The notes: a model not told the origin generated them from the sequence alone. Shown: positions 54,946 through 64,000, counted from the first letter of the stretch. The stretch: DNA of 64,000 bases from Porticoccaceae bacterium (GCA_023228865.1 JALOAH010000010.1:1-64000); one strand, 5' to 3'. Numbers and translations: made by a program.

Positions 54946-55666
54946 GCGCCCCCTGAAATCCAGCACTTTGGCGCTGACCATGCTGAAAACGGTCATGGTG
55001 AGGAGGGCTGGGTTCCTGACTGCAGCCACCGGCAAAGGCCTCCAAATCGAGAATGTCGATATTTTCCAGGCGCAGTTGCTGGTGACTGGTCATCAACAGC
55101 CCCCCCCCCGCGGCGAGATGCTCCGCCATCAGGCGTTCAAGATTGCCGACGCCCTCGACATCAATGGAGGTAAAGGGTTCGTCGAGAATCCACAGGCGAG
55201 CAGAACTCAAATAGAGCCTGGCCAGCGCCACACGGCGCAGCTGTCCTGCGGAAAGAGTATGGCAAGGCACGTCGCCGTAACCATCGAGGCCGACCCGTGC
55301 CAGGGTACTGTCGATAACAACGCTGCTTAACTGCTCCCTGGAGGGCGCGAGACGAAAAAACCAGCGCAGGTTTTCCCGCGGACTGAGGGCGGCTTTGACC
55401 GCCGGCGAGTGACCGATATAGAGCAAATTCGAGCGATAATCCTGTAATTGCCGCACCAGTGGCTGCCCCCGCCATAAAATCTCCCCCCACGACGGCGCCA
55501 GTGAGGTGGCCAGGATTCGCATGAAAGTGGTTTTGCCAGCGCCATTGGCGCCTGTGACTTGAATGGCTTTTCCGGCAAGGAGACGGAGATTGACGCCTGA
55601 AAAGAGGGGAACATCGTCCCGCTCAAAAGCGATATCTCTGCATTCAACAAGGGGGGTGGAATTCAA
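54935..55666 (-). CDS. ccmA: Heme exporter ATP-binding protein CcmA
   Basis: The 243-residue ABC ATPase has Walker A GANGAGKTT, signature LSAGQLRRVALARL and Walker B LWILDEPFTSID, with a switch His in MTSHQQ. It is somewhat longer than usual because the frame runs into ccmB; the last 25 or so residues are not conserved. It is the first gene of the ccmABCDEFGHI operon, so the operon promoter should lie in 55667-55772. Confidence 0.97.
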   Translation of the reverse strand: MNSTPLVECRDIAFERDDVPLFSGVNLRLLAGKAIQVTGANGAGKTTFMRILATSLAPSWGEILWRGQPLVRQLQDYRSNLLYIGHSPAVKAALSPRENLRWFFRLAPSREQLSSVVIDSTLARVGLDGYGDVPCHTLSAGQLRRVALARLYLSSARLWILDEPFTSIDVEGVGNLERLMAEHLAAGGGLLMTSHQQLRLENIDILDLEAFAGGCSQEPSPPHHDRFQHGQRQSAGFQGAHDR

Positions 55667-55772
55667 ACAAACCTCTCCGGAAAGGAAGAGGCGCTATTAT
55701 GCCCAAAAATGAGGAAAAATGCAGACCGCGCGCCCAACAAATGCAATGCGGTCTGGCGAACAACAAACGCAA

Positions 55773-55958
55773 TCAGGCTATATCGTCAATATCGAAATCA
55801 TAGTCCTGTATAAGCCGACTCAGTCGGCGTTCTTCAAGCCGTGCCTCCAGACGACGACGGGCTTCAAGATCCGCCGCCGGAGAGGGTTTCAGTTCCGTTT
55901 CTTCAGCTGAATTGTCATCGTCCATCGAGATTTCGTCCAGGTCGTCTTCATCGCTCAT
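55773..55958 (-). CDS. PA3496-like small acidic protein
   Basis: The 61-residue protein has an acidic N-terminal half (MSDEDDLDEISMDDDNSAEE) and a conserved-looking end, LEARLEERRLSRLIQDYDFD. This resembles the PA3496 family, described as putative envelope integrity proteins; the function is unclear. ATG 55958 is chosen because GGAGG lies eight bases upstream, while the in-frame GTG at 55973 overlaps that site. It is followed after 106 bp by ccmA, in the same direction. Confidence 0.8.
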   Translation of the reverse strand: MSDEDDLDEISMDDDNSAEETELKPSPAADLEARRRLEARLEERRLSRLIQDYDFDIDDIA

Positions 55959-56352
55959 GGTAACCACCTCCACTAAAAATATCTTTGAAAAAGAGACAGC
56001 CTTTACCTTCGTTTACGCGGCCAAAATAGGGCTAAAACAGCCGCCAGTCAACAAATATAAAACCTTAATAATCATAACGTTAAAAAATAATTGTTTTTTA
56101 TTTTGAAAAAAGCGGGGGGATTTTATCGAGAATTGGCGAATCACCGGATCCATCGCCCCCGTCAGAGTTTGCCTAGAGGGCTGCACCAAACGACTTTTTG
56201 GATCGGCATCAAGCTTGCCGACAGACTTCTGCGACTTTTCGAGCAATACTTGTCAGCTGCTGCTGAACCTGACAAATCGGCGCCATCGCTCAGAGTGCAA
56301 CTATTTTGCGCCCTACCTGTCTCAAACTCCGAACGCATTGAAAGTAATCGCC
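55959..56352. other. Divergent gap before msrA
   Basis: These 394 bp separate the PA3496-like gene from msrA. A strongly AT-rich stretch at about 56045-56115 probably holds promoters for one or both directions; no box can be named with confidence. The open frame that extends msrA upstream is not a credible start. Confidence 0.4.
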
Positions 56353-56961
56353 ATGAAAAAAACTGTTCTGCTGTTGATAGTCCTGGTGTTTAACGACCAC
56401 CTTGCTGCCGCCGGCACTTCGAGCGACGTCACAGCACTGGCAACCGCCTATTTTGCCGGGGGCTGTTTTTGGTGCATGGAACCCCCTTTCGACAAGGAAC
56501 CCGGCGTGGTCGCCACCACCTCCGGCTACATGGGCGGCAGCGTCACCAACCCTTCCTACAAGCAGGTTTCTGCAGGGAGCACAGGACACGCCGAAGCCGT
56601 CAGAATCAGCTTTGACCCCAATGTTGTCAGCTATGAAAGATTGCTCGATATTTTCTGGCGCAACATCGACCCCACTGATGCTGGCGGTCAATTCTGTGAC
56701 CGCGGCAACCAGTACCGCAGTGAAATTTTTGTCACCGATACCAGCCAGCGCCAGTTGGCGCTGGCAAGCCGTGCGGCCATCGCCGACGGTGTCCTTAAGT
56801 CACAAAAAGTTGTCACTGCCATTACCACCGCAGGCGCATTCTATGCGGCGGAAAACTATCACCAGGACTACTACCAGCGCAATCCTGTTCGCTACAAATA
56901 CTACCGTTTTCGCTGTGGCCGCGACGATCGCCTTGAAGACCTCTGGGGCACAGCAAAATAG
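56353..56961 (+). CDS. msrA: Periplasmic peptide methionine sulfoxide reductase MsrA
   Basis: The protein of 202 residues has a signal peptide (MKKTVLLLIVLVFNDHLAAA) and then the MsrA domain: catalytic Cys in FAGGCFWCMEPPFDKEPGV, STGHAEAVRISFDP, and CDRGNQYRSEIFV. It repairs oxidised methionine in exported proteins. ATG 56353 is chosen because it starts the signal peptide. It converges on the sugar dehydrogenase gene with only four bases between stops. Confidence 0.96.
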   Translation: MKKTVLLLIVLVFNDHLAAAGTSSDVTALATAYFAGGCFWCMEPPFDKEPGVVATTSGYMGGSVTNPSYKQVSAGSTGHAEAVRISFDPNVVSYERLLDIFWRNIDPTDAGGQFCDRGNQYRSEIFVTDTSQRQLALASRAAIADGVLKSQKVVTAITTAGAFYAAENYHQDYYQRNPVRYKYYRFRCGRDDRLEDLWGTAK

Positions 56962-56965
56962 CGGG

Positions 56966-58108
56966 TTAACGCCCCCCCTGTGAATCCTTTGGCGACAGCC
57001 GGAGAATCCTGCCGGAATCTGTCGACACATACAGCCAGCCCTCCGGGCTTTCAGCAATAGCCCGAATACGCTCACCGACGCCCTCCAGGTAGCGGTGCTC
57101 TGCTCCCAGCCCACCGGAAGTCTCCACCTCAATTCGGTTGAGATGGGTCAGAGCCAGTGCGCCGACAAAGAGACTGCCGCGCCATTGGGGAAAGGCATTG
57201 CCGCGATAGAGCAGCAAACTTCCCGGAGCAATGGAGGGCACATAGATTTTTTCCGGCTGTTCCATTCCTTCCTTGTGAGTGCCTTCCCCCACCATCACCG
57301 GCAAGCTGTATTCCTTGCCATAGGAAATGACCGGCCAACCGTAGTTGCGCCCCGGTTCAATGCGATTGATTTCATCGCCGCCCCTGGGGCCGTGCTCTAT
57401 TAGCCAAAGCCGCTGTTTGACCCCATCGAAGACAATCCCCTGAGGATTGCGATGGCCATAGCTCCAGATTTCCGCAGCCACGTCAGCCCGCCCGACAAAA
57501 GGATTGTCCTCCGGCACAGAACCGTCCAGATTGAGCCTCAACACCGCGCCACCGTGATTGGCGAGATTCTGGGCGCTGTGCCTGTCACCGCGATCACCGT
57601 GGCTCAAAAAAAGATGGCCTTTGCCGTCAAAAGCGATGCGACTGCCAAAGTGTTTTGCCTGGGACGAGTGCAAATTGGCAACGAACAAGTCGACCCAGTC
57701 TTTTAGTCGGCCTTCCCTTAACCTGGCGCGAGCCAGTGCAGTTGCCGACTTGCCGTTTGCCGCTGCTTTACTGTAGGTAAAATACAGCCAGCCCGTCTGT
57801 GCAAAATCGGGGGATACAGCGACATCGAGCAGCCCCCCCTGGCCGGACGCCACAACCTCGGGAGCGCCACCCAGGGTCTTGATAGTGCCAAACACGGGAT
57901 CAAGCACCTTGATCGCGCCGGAGCGCTCGGTGAAAAGCAGTTCATCCGCGGAGATAAATACCATCGCCCAGGGCACCCCCAGACCTGAAGCCACCTCGAC
58001 AACAGCGAACTCTTCGCCATCGGCAGTGTTTTGTGTACAGGCGGGCAAGGGAAAAATCAGCGCCGCCAGCAACAAAATCTCTCTGAATCTGTTCTTGATT
58101 TCCATCAT
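56966..58108 (-). CDS. PQQ-dependent sugar (aldose/sorbosone) dehydrogenase lipoprotein
   Basis: The protein of about 380 residues has a lipoprotein signal (ILLLAALIFPLPACTQ) and a six-bladed propeller of the GSDH family: LDVAVSPDFAQTGWLYFTYS, HFGSRIAFDGKGHLFLSHGD, SYGHRNPQGIVFD, EHGPRGGDEIN and NYGWPVISYG. The family oxidises aldoses with pyrroloquinoline quinone in the periplasm; the natural substrate is not clear. AGGAGG lies directly before the ATG-ATG pair at 58108 and 58105, so the second ATG may be used. No PQQ synthesis genes are in the window. Confidence 0.9.
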   Translation of the reverse strand: MMEIKNRFREILLLAALIFPLPACTQNTADGEEFAVVEVASGLGVPWAMVFISADELLFTERSGAIKVLDPVFGTIKTLGGAPEVVASGQGGLLDVAVSPDFAQTGWLYFTYSKAAANGKSATALARARLREGRLKDWVDLFVANLHSSQAKHFGSRIAFDGKGHLFLSHGDRGDRHSAQNLANHGGAVLRLNLDGSVPEDNPFVGRADVAAEIWSYGHRNPQGIVFDGVKQRLWLIEHGPRGGDEINRIEPGRNYGWPVISYGKEYSLPVMVGEGTHKEGMEQPEKIYVPSIAPGSLLLYRGNAFPQWRGSLFVGALALTHLNRIEVETSGGLGAEHRYLEGVGERIRAIAESPEGWLYVSTDSGRILRLSPKDSQGGR

Positions 58109-58236
58109 TCCTCCTATCGTCGCCATAGCCCGCAGCGCTGGCCTCGACAATGGCAATCGGGCAAACCCCAAGCAACAGAAAAACTAACCAGCACTGTGGT
58201 AAATTAGCCGACCTCGCCAGGATATAAAAGCGGAAT

Positions 58237-58938
58237 ATGCGCCTCGACAAATTTATCAGCCAGGTTACCGACCACTCCCGCAAAGACGTTAAAAAGCTGC
58301 TCAAAGACGGCGTTGTCACCATTGACGGCAAGCCTGTCTTCGACCCCTCCCTGCATATCGCGCCGACCCATGTGGTGAGACTCGGCGACCAGCTTCTTGC
58401 CGAGGCAAAACCGCGCTATTTTATGCTCAACAAGCCCAAGGGCTATGTCTGTGCCAGCAAAGATAGCGACCATCAGATTGTTCTCGACCTGCTCGACGAA
58501 GCCAATAAGGACAAGCTGCAAATTGCCGGGCGTCTCGACATAGACACCACAGGCCTTGTCCTGATCACCGATGACGGCCAGTGGAACCACGCGATCACCT
58601 CGCCGCGAAGAGCCTGCAACAAACACTACTACGTCTGCACAGCCGACGCTATTGCGCCAGAAACAAAAGCCAAGTTCGCCAAGGGAGTCCTCCTGGATGG
58701 CGAAAAAAAACCCACAAAGCCTGCAATTCTCGACCTCCTCTTCGCCAACGAAGCCCACCTCACCATCAGCGAGGGCAGATACCATCAGGTAAAACGCATG
58801 TTTGCCGCCGTCGGCAACCGGGTTGTCGAATTGCACCGGGAGCAGATCGGCGACATAACCCTCGACCCCGATCTCGCCGAGGGGGAATACCGGCCGCTGC
58901 GGGAAGATGAAATCAACAGCGTTTACCGGCAAAAATAG
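58237..58938 (+). CDS. rsuA: 16S rRNA pseudouridine(516) synthase RsuA
   Basis: The 233-residue protein has an N-terminal S4 RNA-binding domain (MRLDKFISQVTDHSRKDVKK) and a catalytic domain with the Asp near residue 101 in AGRLDIDTTGLVLITDDGQW. LTISEGRYHQVKRMFAAVGN matches E. coli RsuA closely. It isomerises U516 in small-subunit rRNA during assembly. Confidence 0.96.
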   Translation: MRLDKFISQVTDHSRKDVKKLLKDGVVTIDGKPVFDPSLHIAPTHVVRLGDQLLAEAKPRYFMLNKPKGYVCASKDSDHQIVLDLLDEANKDKLQIAGRLDIDTTGLVLITDDGQWNHAITSPRRACNKHYYVCTADAIAPETKAKFAKGVLLDGEKKPTKPAILDLLFANEAHLTISEGRYHQVKRMFAAVGNRVVELHREQIGDITLDPDLAEGEYRPLREDEINSVYRQK

Positions 58939-59033
58939 CGCCGACAATTTTGTTTCCCAACAAGGCGACGCAAGCGTATACTAGCGGGCTATTTTCTTTC
59001 GTCTCACCCGCCTTCGGGCTTCGCAGGTTTACC

Positions 59034-60842
59034 ATGTCTTCTCCCCAATTTGCCGATCTGGGTCTGGATCCCTCCATACTCAGCACCATCCGTGAACTCG
59101 GTTATGAACAGCCCTCCCCCATTCAGGCGCAGAGCATTCCCCTGCTTTTGGCGGGCAAAAACCTTCTCGGCGTTGCTCAAACGGGAACGGGGAAGACAGG
59201 AGCCTTTGCCCTGCCTCTGCTCAGCAAACTCGATCCAGAACAGCGCTCACCGCAGATTCTGGTGCTAACACCAACCAGGGAACTGGCCATTCAGGTGGCG
59301 GAAGCCTGCCAGACCTACGCCCGCGGCCTTAAAGGCTTTCACGTGTTGCCGGTCTACGGCGGCCAGGACATGGTCGGGCAACTGCGGGCGCTGAAACGCG
59401 GCGCCCAGGTGGTGGTCGGCACACCGGGAAGAATCATGGATCACCTGCGCCGCCAGAGCCTGGATCTCAGCCAGATTCGCGCAGTGGTTCTCGACGAGGC
59501 CGATGAAATGCTGCGCATGGGTTTTATCGACGATGTCGAAACCATTCTTTCAGAAACGCCAGACAGCGCCCAGCGCGCCCTGTTTTCCGCCACCATGCCC
59601 GCGCAGATTCAGCGCATCGCCAACAAGTACCTCGGCGATGCCGAACAGGTACATATCGCCTCCAAAACCCGCACCGTCGAGCGTATTCGCCAGAGGTTCC
59701 TCACCGTTAACGGCAACGAAAAACTGGACGCCCTGACGCGAATTCTCGAAGTGGAAGACTTCGACGGCATGATTGTCTTTGTGCGCACCAAATCCACCAC
59801 CGTCGAGCTTGCTGAAAAACTCGAAGCGCGGGGCTTTTCCGCCTCGGCGCTCAACGGCGACCTCAATCAGCAACTGCGGGAGCGCACCATTCAGCGCCTC
59901 AAAGACAAAAAGCTCGACATCGTCGTGGCGACGGACGTTGCCGCTCGCGGCCTCGATGTTGAACGCATCAGCCATGTGGTCAACTTCGACATTCCCTACG
60001 ACAACGAATCCTATGTCCATCGCATCGGCCGCACCGGTCGCGCCGGTCGCGACGGCGAAGCCATTCTCTTTGTCACCCACCGCGAAAAGCGCCTGCTGCG
60101 CTCCATCGAAAAGTCCACCGGCCAACCCATTGAGTCCATGGTGTTGCCGGGCAGCCAGGAGGTCAGCAGCCGTCGCATCGAAAATTTCCGCAGCCGCCTT
60201 GTGGAAACCCTGGAAATTGAAGATCTCGGCCGTTTTCGCCAGCTGGTCAACGACATCGCCGCCGAACGGGAAATGGCGCTTGTCGACATTTCTGCGGCCA
60301 TGGCCTTCCTGCTACAGCAGGAACGCCCCCTGTTCCCTGCCCTCAAACCCCTGACGGCAGAAAAACCGTCGCGGGACGGCGACCGGGGGGACAAAAAAGA
60401 CCGCAAACCCAGGGAGCCGCGCACGGACGGCCGCCCGGAGCGCGGGGAGAGCCGCAGCAAGGGCGAGCGCCGCCGCGACAACGAAGACGATGTCCCCATG
60501 CAGAAATACCGCCTCGATGTTGGCCGCGACCACGGTGTTCAGCCCGGCGATATTGTCGGCGCCATCGCCAATGAGGCCGACATCGACAGCCAGTTTATTG
60601 GCCGCATCAAAATTCACGACTCCTACAGCACCGTGGACTTGCCCGAAGGCATGCCCAGGGAACTGCTTCAGTATATGAAGAAAGTGCGCATTCGCCAGCA
60701 GGCCATCAATATGCAGCCCGTTGACGAACTCGATGCGGAACCCCGCAAGGAATTCCACAAGGCCAAGGACAAACCCAGAAGCCGTCCGCCGGAACAGGGT
60801 AAAAAGCGCTTTGGCGGCAAAGACAAGTCGCGCAGCCGCTAA
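59034..60842 (+). CDS. deaD: DEAD-box RNA helicase DeaD/CsdA
   Basis: The 602-residue cold-shock helicase has the Q motif (SPIQAQSIPLLL), Walker A AQTGTGKTGAFALPLL, VLDEADEML, SAT in LFSATMPAQ, and HRIGRTGRAGRDGEAI. A charged linker (RDGDRGDKKDRKPREPR) precedes the DbpA-like RNA-binding domain (YRLDVGRDHGVQPGDIVGAI) and a basic tail. It helps ribosome assembly and mRNA turnover. ATG 59034 is chosen over the longer frame from 58950 because family proteins start at this point (MSSPQFADLG). Confidence 0.96.
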   Translation: MSSPQFADLGLDPSILSTIRELGYEQPSPIQAQSIPLLLAGKNLLGVAQTGTGKTGAFALPLLSKLDPEQRSPQILVLTPTRELAIQVAEACQTYARGLKGFHVLPVYGGQDMVGQLRALKRGAQVVVGTPGRIMDHLRRQSLDLSQIRAVVLDEADEMLRMGFIDDVETILSETPDSAQRALFSATMPAQIQRIANKYLGDAEQVHIASKTRTVERIRQRFLTVNGNEKLDALTRILEVEDFDGMIVFVRTKSTTVELAEKLEARGFSASALNGDLNQQLRERTIQRLKDKKLDIVVATDVAARGLDVERISHVVNFDIPYDNESYVHRIGRTGRAGRDGEAILFVTHREKRLLRSIEKSTGQPIESMVLPGSQEVSSRRIENFRSRLVETLEIEDLGRFRQLVNDIAAEREMALVDISAAMAFLLQQERPLFPALKPLTAEKPSRDGDRGDKKDRKPREPRTDGRPERGESRSKGERRRDNEDDVPMQKYRLDVGRDHGVQPGDIVGAIANEADIDSQFIGRIKIHDSYSTVDLPEGMPRELLQYMKKVRIRQQAINMQPVDELDAEPRKEFHKAKDKPRSRPPEQGKKRFGGKDKSRSR

Positions 60843-60845
60843 CCT

Positions 60846-60895
60846 GTATCCGCCGCCTTCGTCACCATCACGGCGCTGGCGAAGGCGGCGGATAC
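60846..60895. terminator. Strong hairpin after deaD
   Basis: GTATCCGCCGCCTTCG (60846-60861) and its exact inverted copy (60880-60895) form a 16-bp GC-rich stem with an 18-base loop, three bases after the deaD stop. No T-run follows, so intrinsic termination is uncertain; it could instead protect the mRNA 3' end. Confidence 0.65.
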
Positions 60896-60980
60896 GGAAC
60901 CGTTAATTGAAAATATCCGCTAATTGTTAAAATACTTTCCCAATTGAAAACATTAGCCGCTTTTAATAAATGGAACTGCT

Positions 60981-62072
60981 TTGCAAGCTATTGATCCACA
61001 CCTGTACCAACAACAACTAACGGAAAAGTGCCAGCGGATTGCCGCCCTTTTTCGGGATACAGCTCTTCCCGAAATGGAGATTTTTCCATCCCAGCCCCTT
61101 AACTTCCGCATGCGTGCGGAATTCCGTATCTGGCACGAAGGGGAAAAATCGTTTTACGCCATGACCCCGCCGGGGCAGTCCAAACCAAGTCCGATTACGG
61201 ACTTTCCCATAGGCTCAAAAGCCATGGTGGCGGTTATGCCCCCCCTCCTCGACGCCATCAACGGCGATCCAGTGCTGAGACGAAAACTCTACGGCTGCGA
61301 GTTCCTGACCACCCAAAGCGGTGAAGTTCTGGTTACCCTGATCTATCACCGCCCCCTGGATGACAGCTGGCTGGCACAGGCAGAAGCGCTCGCCAGCCAG
61401 CTGGGCATTGGCGTTATTGGCCGCAGCAAAAAGCAGAAACTGGTGGTAGAAAAAGATTTTGTCACCGAAACCCTGGCGGTTGCCGGAAAATCCTACCAGT
61501 ACCAACAGGTGGAAAGCGGATTTACTCAACCCAACGCCCAGGTGAATGAAAAAATGCTCGCCTGGGCAAAGCGAGTGACTGCACAAAGCGGGGGCGACCT
61601 GCTGGAACTCTACTGCGGCAATGGCAACTTTACGGTGGTTCTCAGCGAGAACTTCACCAGTGTACTGGCCACGGAAGTGTCAAAAATTTCTGTGGCTTCC
61701 GCCCACCACAATCTGGCGGCGAACGGCGTTGCTAATGTGGCCATTGTGAGAATGTCCAGCGAAGAGCTGACCCAGGCTCTCAATGGCGTGCGCCCCTTTA
61801 CTCGCCTCAAGGACATCGATCTGGCAGGTTACGACTTTTCAACGATCTTTGTTGATCCGCCTCGAGCAGGCCTTGACTGTGAGACCCTGGCGCTCACAAA
61901 AAACTTCGACCAAATTCTTTATATATCTTGCAATCCATTGACATTAAAAGAAAACATAGACGAACTTAAAGATAATTATGAAATTCGCGAATTTGCACTG
62001 TTCGACCAGTTTCCCTACAGCCATCACATCGAGTGCGGAGCTCTGCTGCAAAAAATAGCGCCCCGCCCCTGA
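60981..62072 (+). CDS. trmA: tRNA (uracil-54-C5)-methyltransferase TrmA
   Basis: The 363-residue enzyme makes ribothymidine 54 in tRNA. It has the AdoMet site LELYCGNGNFTVVLSENF, VDPPRAGLD, the nucleophile Cys in YISCNPLTLKENI and the general base Glu in HHIECGALLQK. The apparent start is TTG at 60981, with GGAA nine bases upstream; no in-frame ATG fits the conserved N-terminus. Full length. Confidence 0.95.
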   Translation: MQAIDPHLYQQQLTEKCQRIAALFRDTALPEMEIFPSQPLNFRMRAEFRIWHEGEKSFYAMTPPGQSKPSPITDFPIGSKAMVAVMPPLLDAINGDPVLRRKLYGCEFLTTQSGEVLVTLIYHRPLDDSWLAQAEALASQLGIGVIGRSKKQKLVVEKDFVTETLAVAGKSYQYQQVESGFTQPNAQVNEKMLAWAKRVTAQSGGDLLELYCGNGNFTVVLSENFTSVLATEVSKISVASAHHNLAANGVANVAIVRMSSEELTQALNGVRPFTRLKDIDLAGYDFSTIFVDPPRAGLDCETLALTKNFDQILYISCNPLTLKENIDELKDNYEIREFALFDQFPYSHHIECGALLQKIAPRP

Positions 62073-62110
62073 GTGAAGTAAACCGCGACCGACCGCTGAA
62101 CCCCGGCCAG

Positions 62111-62230
62111 TTATTGGTTTGACAACCAAAAAACCACGGCGACAATCACAATAGTAATCAGCGCAACAGCCGCAACAGCATCCACTGCACCATCAGACCA
62201 GCTTGAACCCTCAGAATTACCCATTGCCAT
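62111..62230 (-). CDS. 39-residue single-helix membrane protein
   Basis: The frame reads MAMGNSEGSSWSDGAVDAVA, then AVALITIVIVAVVFWLSNQ and stop. It has a short polar N-terminus and one hydrophobic helix of about 18 residues. AGAGGAAAA lies directly before the first ATG (62230); the second ATG (62224) is also possible. The composition, the clear ribosome site and the exact helix length argue for a real small protein. It converges on trmA with 38 bp between stops. Function unknown. Confidence 0.6.
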   Translation of the reverse strand: MAMGNSEGSSWSDGAVDAVAAVALITIVIVAVVFWLSNQ

Positions 62231-62561
62231 TTTTCCTCTATGCTCTATCTATAATATCGATGAATCAACCAAGGCGCCGATTCTAACAACGAATCACCTT
62301 TTTGTCCCGCCCCCATTGCCGGCGACCCCGCTGGCGGGCAATACCGCCTTTCACCCTTGATTTTTGGGGATTCGCCAACCCAACGGACACCTTCACAGCC
62401 AACAGACAGAAACAAAAGGCGTCGTTTATTCCAGACAGCCAGGGTCTTATAGAAATAAAGTTTTTTGTTTTCAGCATCCAATTGCTTATCATTTGCGCCA
62501 CTGACATCGAGGCGCTATCTGTGTATCATTGCGCCCCCAAAGGAACAACCCAACGACTCCC
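62231..62561. other. Gap between the small membrane protein and the reductase gene
   Basis: No gene is supported in these 331 bp; overlapping open frames on both strands have no ribosome site or recognisable product. The reductase promoter is presumably near 62480-62540. No operator can be named. Confidence 0.4.
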
Positions 62562-64000
62562 ATGTATCAATACGACCACTATGACAGGCAACTGCTCAGC
62601 GAGCGCGTTGCTCAGTTTCGCGGCCAGACCGAGCGCTACCTCGCCGGCGAGCTCAGCGATGCCGAGTTTCTGCCCCTGAGACTCCAGAACGGCCTCTATA
62701 TCCAGCGCCTTGCCCCCATGCTGCGCATGGCTGTACCCTACGGCCTGCTGTCTTCCACCCAGCTGCGCAAGCTGGCGCATATCGCCCGCCATTACGACAA
62801 GGGTTACGTCCACTTTACCACGCGCCAGAATATTCAACTTCACTGGCCCAATCTGGAGGAAGTTCCCGATATTCTCGCGGAACTGGCCCAGGTGGACATG
62901 CATGCCATCCAGACCAGCGGCAACTGTGTTCGCAACACTACGTCAGACCAATTTGCCGGTGTCGCCCCCGATGAAATTGAAGACCCGCGCCCCTGGTGCG
63001 AACTGATCCGCCAGTGGTCTACCCTGCACCCCGAATTTGCCTTTCTGCCGCGCAAATTCAAAATTGCAGTGAGCGGCTCCCAAAACGACCGCGCCGCCAT
63101 TTTGATACACGACATAGGCCTGCAACTGGTTAAAAACGATCAGGGCGAGCTCGGCTTTACCGTCTTTGTCGGCGGCGGTCTGGGTCGCACACCGGTGATT
63201 GGCAGCCTGATCCGCGATTTTCTGCCCTGGCAGCACCTGCTCACCTATCTCAACGCCATTCTGCGGGTTTACAACCGCTACGGTCGCCGGGACAACAAGT
63301 ACAAGGCGCGCATCAAAATTCTCGTCAAAGCCTGGACGCCAGAGGTATTTGCCGAAAAAGTCGAAGCGGAATGGCTTCCTTACAAGGACGGCTCTCTAAC
63401 CCTGACGGCAGAGGAAGTGGCGAGAACGAAAACATTTTTCACTCTGCCCGCCTATAAAACCTTGGACGCCGCCGCGGTAGAACAGCAACTGCACTCCCAG
63501 GCTCTGGCCAACACCGACTTTCAGCGGTGGCTGAGCCGCAATGTCAGCGCCCACCGGGTTCCCGGCTATGCCGCTGTCACCCTGTCCCTGAAACCCACAG
63601 GTGTAGCTCCCGGCGATGTCACCGACAGCCAGCTCGAAGCCATTGCCGATCTCGCCGACAGTTACAGCTTTGGCGAAGTTCGCGCCACCCACAACCAAAA
63701 TGTTGTGCTTGCCGATGTGGAAAAAACTGCCCTGTTTGAGCTTTGGCAAAAAATTGCCCCGCTGGGTTTTGCCACTCCCACCGTGGGCACCATCACCGAC
63801 ATTATCTGCTGCCCGGGGGGCGATTTCTGCTCTCTGGCCAATGCCAAATCCATACCCATTGCCGAAACCATTCAGCGCCATTATGAAGATCTCGATTATG
63901 TCTATGATCTCGGCGACCTCAGTCTCAATATTTCCGGCTGCATGAACGCCTGCGGCCACCACCATGTCGGCAATATTGGTATTCTCGGCGTCGATAAAAA
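62562..64000 (+). CDS. Siroheme nitrite/sulfite reductase, 3' end outside window
   Basis: About 479 codons are present. The N-terminal part (VPYGLLSSTQLRKLAHIARH, HFTTRQNIQLHWPNL, TSGNCVRNTTSDQFAGVAPD) and the iron-sulfur/siroheme ligands ICCPGGDFCSLANAKS and ISGCMNACGHHHVGN place it in the family of ferredoxin-type or NADPH sulfite reductase haemoproteins. Lysine and Arg residues that bind the anion are in FLPRKFKIAVSGS. It reduces sulfite to sulfide or nitrite to ammonia; I cannot choose between these without the rest and the neighbours. GGAAC lies rather far (about 17 bases) before ATG 62562. Confidence 0.92.
   Translation, partial: MYQYDHYDRQLLSERVAQFRGQTERYLAGELSDAEFLPLRLQNGLYIQRLAPMLRMAVPYGLLSSTQLRKLAHIARHYDKGYVHFTTRQNIQLHWPNLEEVPDILAELAQVDMHAIQTSGNCVRNTTSDQFAGVAPDEIEDPRPWCELIRQWSTLHPEFAFLPRKFKIAVSGSQNDRAAILIHDIGLQLVKNDQGELGFTVFVGGGLGRTPVIGSLIRDFLPWQHLLTYLNAILRVYNRYGRRDNKYKARIKILVKAWTPEVFAEKVEAEWLPYKDGSLTLTAEEVARTKTFFTLPAYKTLDAAAVEQQLHSQALANTDFQRWLSRNVSAHRVPGYAAVTLSLKPTGVAPGDVTDSQLEAIADLADSYSFGEVRATHNQNVVLADVEKTALFELWQKIAPLGFATPTVGTITDIICCPGGDFCSLANAKSIPIAETIQRHYEDLDYVYDLGDLSLNISGCMNACGHHHVGNIGILGVDK

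Overview
The window looks like a chromosome segment of a gammaproteobacterium. The backbone order mutS ... fdxA-rpoS-nlpD-DUF368-pcm-truD resembles Pseudomonas and its marine relatives. There is also a complete System I cytochrome c maturation operon, and rsuA, deaD and trmA of gammaproteobacterial type. A marine Cellvibrionales-like lineage is my best guess, but that is inference; no rRNA or tRNA gene was seen.

Region 1 (1-16,642, minus): one enormous reading frame of about 5,547 codons, still open at the left edge. It begins with an extended signal peptide, an LEPRMLFD-type motif and a DUF4347 domain, followed by thousands of residues of cadherin-like, Ig-like and VCBS repeats. It is a giant surface or secreted adhesin. 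The last complete repeat is partly duplicated base for base at the left edge. An IS4-family element lies 260 bp upstream (16,903-18,235).

Region 2 (about 18.2-26.4 kb): a mobile-island-like segment. It holds a broken secreted HNH nuclease gene, a ParE/Phd-type toxin-antitoxin pair with a perfect palindromic operator, three unknown envelope or secreted genes (one DUF3137-like), an SRAP-domain protein (yedK), yegP, an inovirus Gp2/YagK-like HUH protein and a P4-type tyrosine integrase that abuts mutS.

Region 3 (about 29.0-39.4 kb, plus): a co-directional cluster placed between mutS and fdxA, which are close neighbours in pseudomonads. It contains an AraC regulator, a TonB-dependent receptor, a molybdopterin oxidoreductase, an APH-like phosphotransferase, a small unknown protein and two paralogous CrtC/DUF7064-like proteins. 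Two short MITE-like repeats in opposite orientation bracket the receptor gene, and a transposase remnant lies at the right end. The gene set suggests uptake and oxidation of a hydrophobic compound; the substrate cannot be read from sequence. This is the best candidate for an undescribed pathway.

Region 4 (39.4-64 kb): housekeeping DNA. It has fdxA, rpoS, nlpD, a DUF368 transporter, pcm and truD (no surE); a three-gene envelope operon (aspartic protease-like lipoprotein, inactive transglutaminase/7TM protein, ATP-grasp ligase); ccmABCDEFGHI; a PA3496-like acidic protein; periplasmic msrA; a PQQ-type sugar dehydrogenase lipoprotein; rsuA; deaD; trmA; an unlisted 39-residue membrane protein; and a nitrite/sulfite reductase cut by the right edge.
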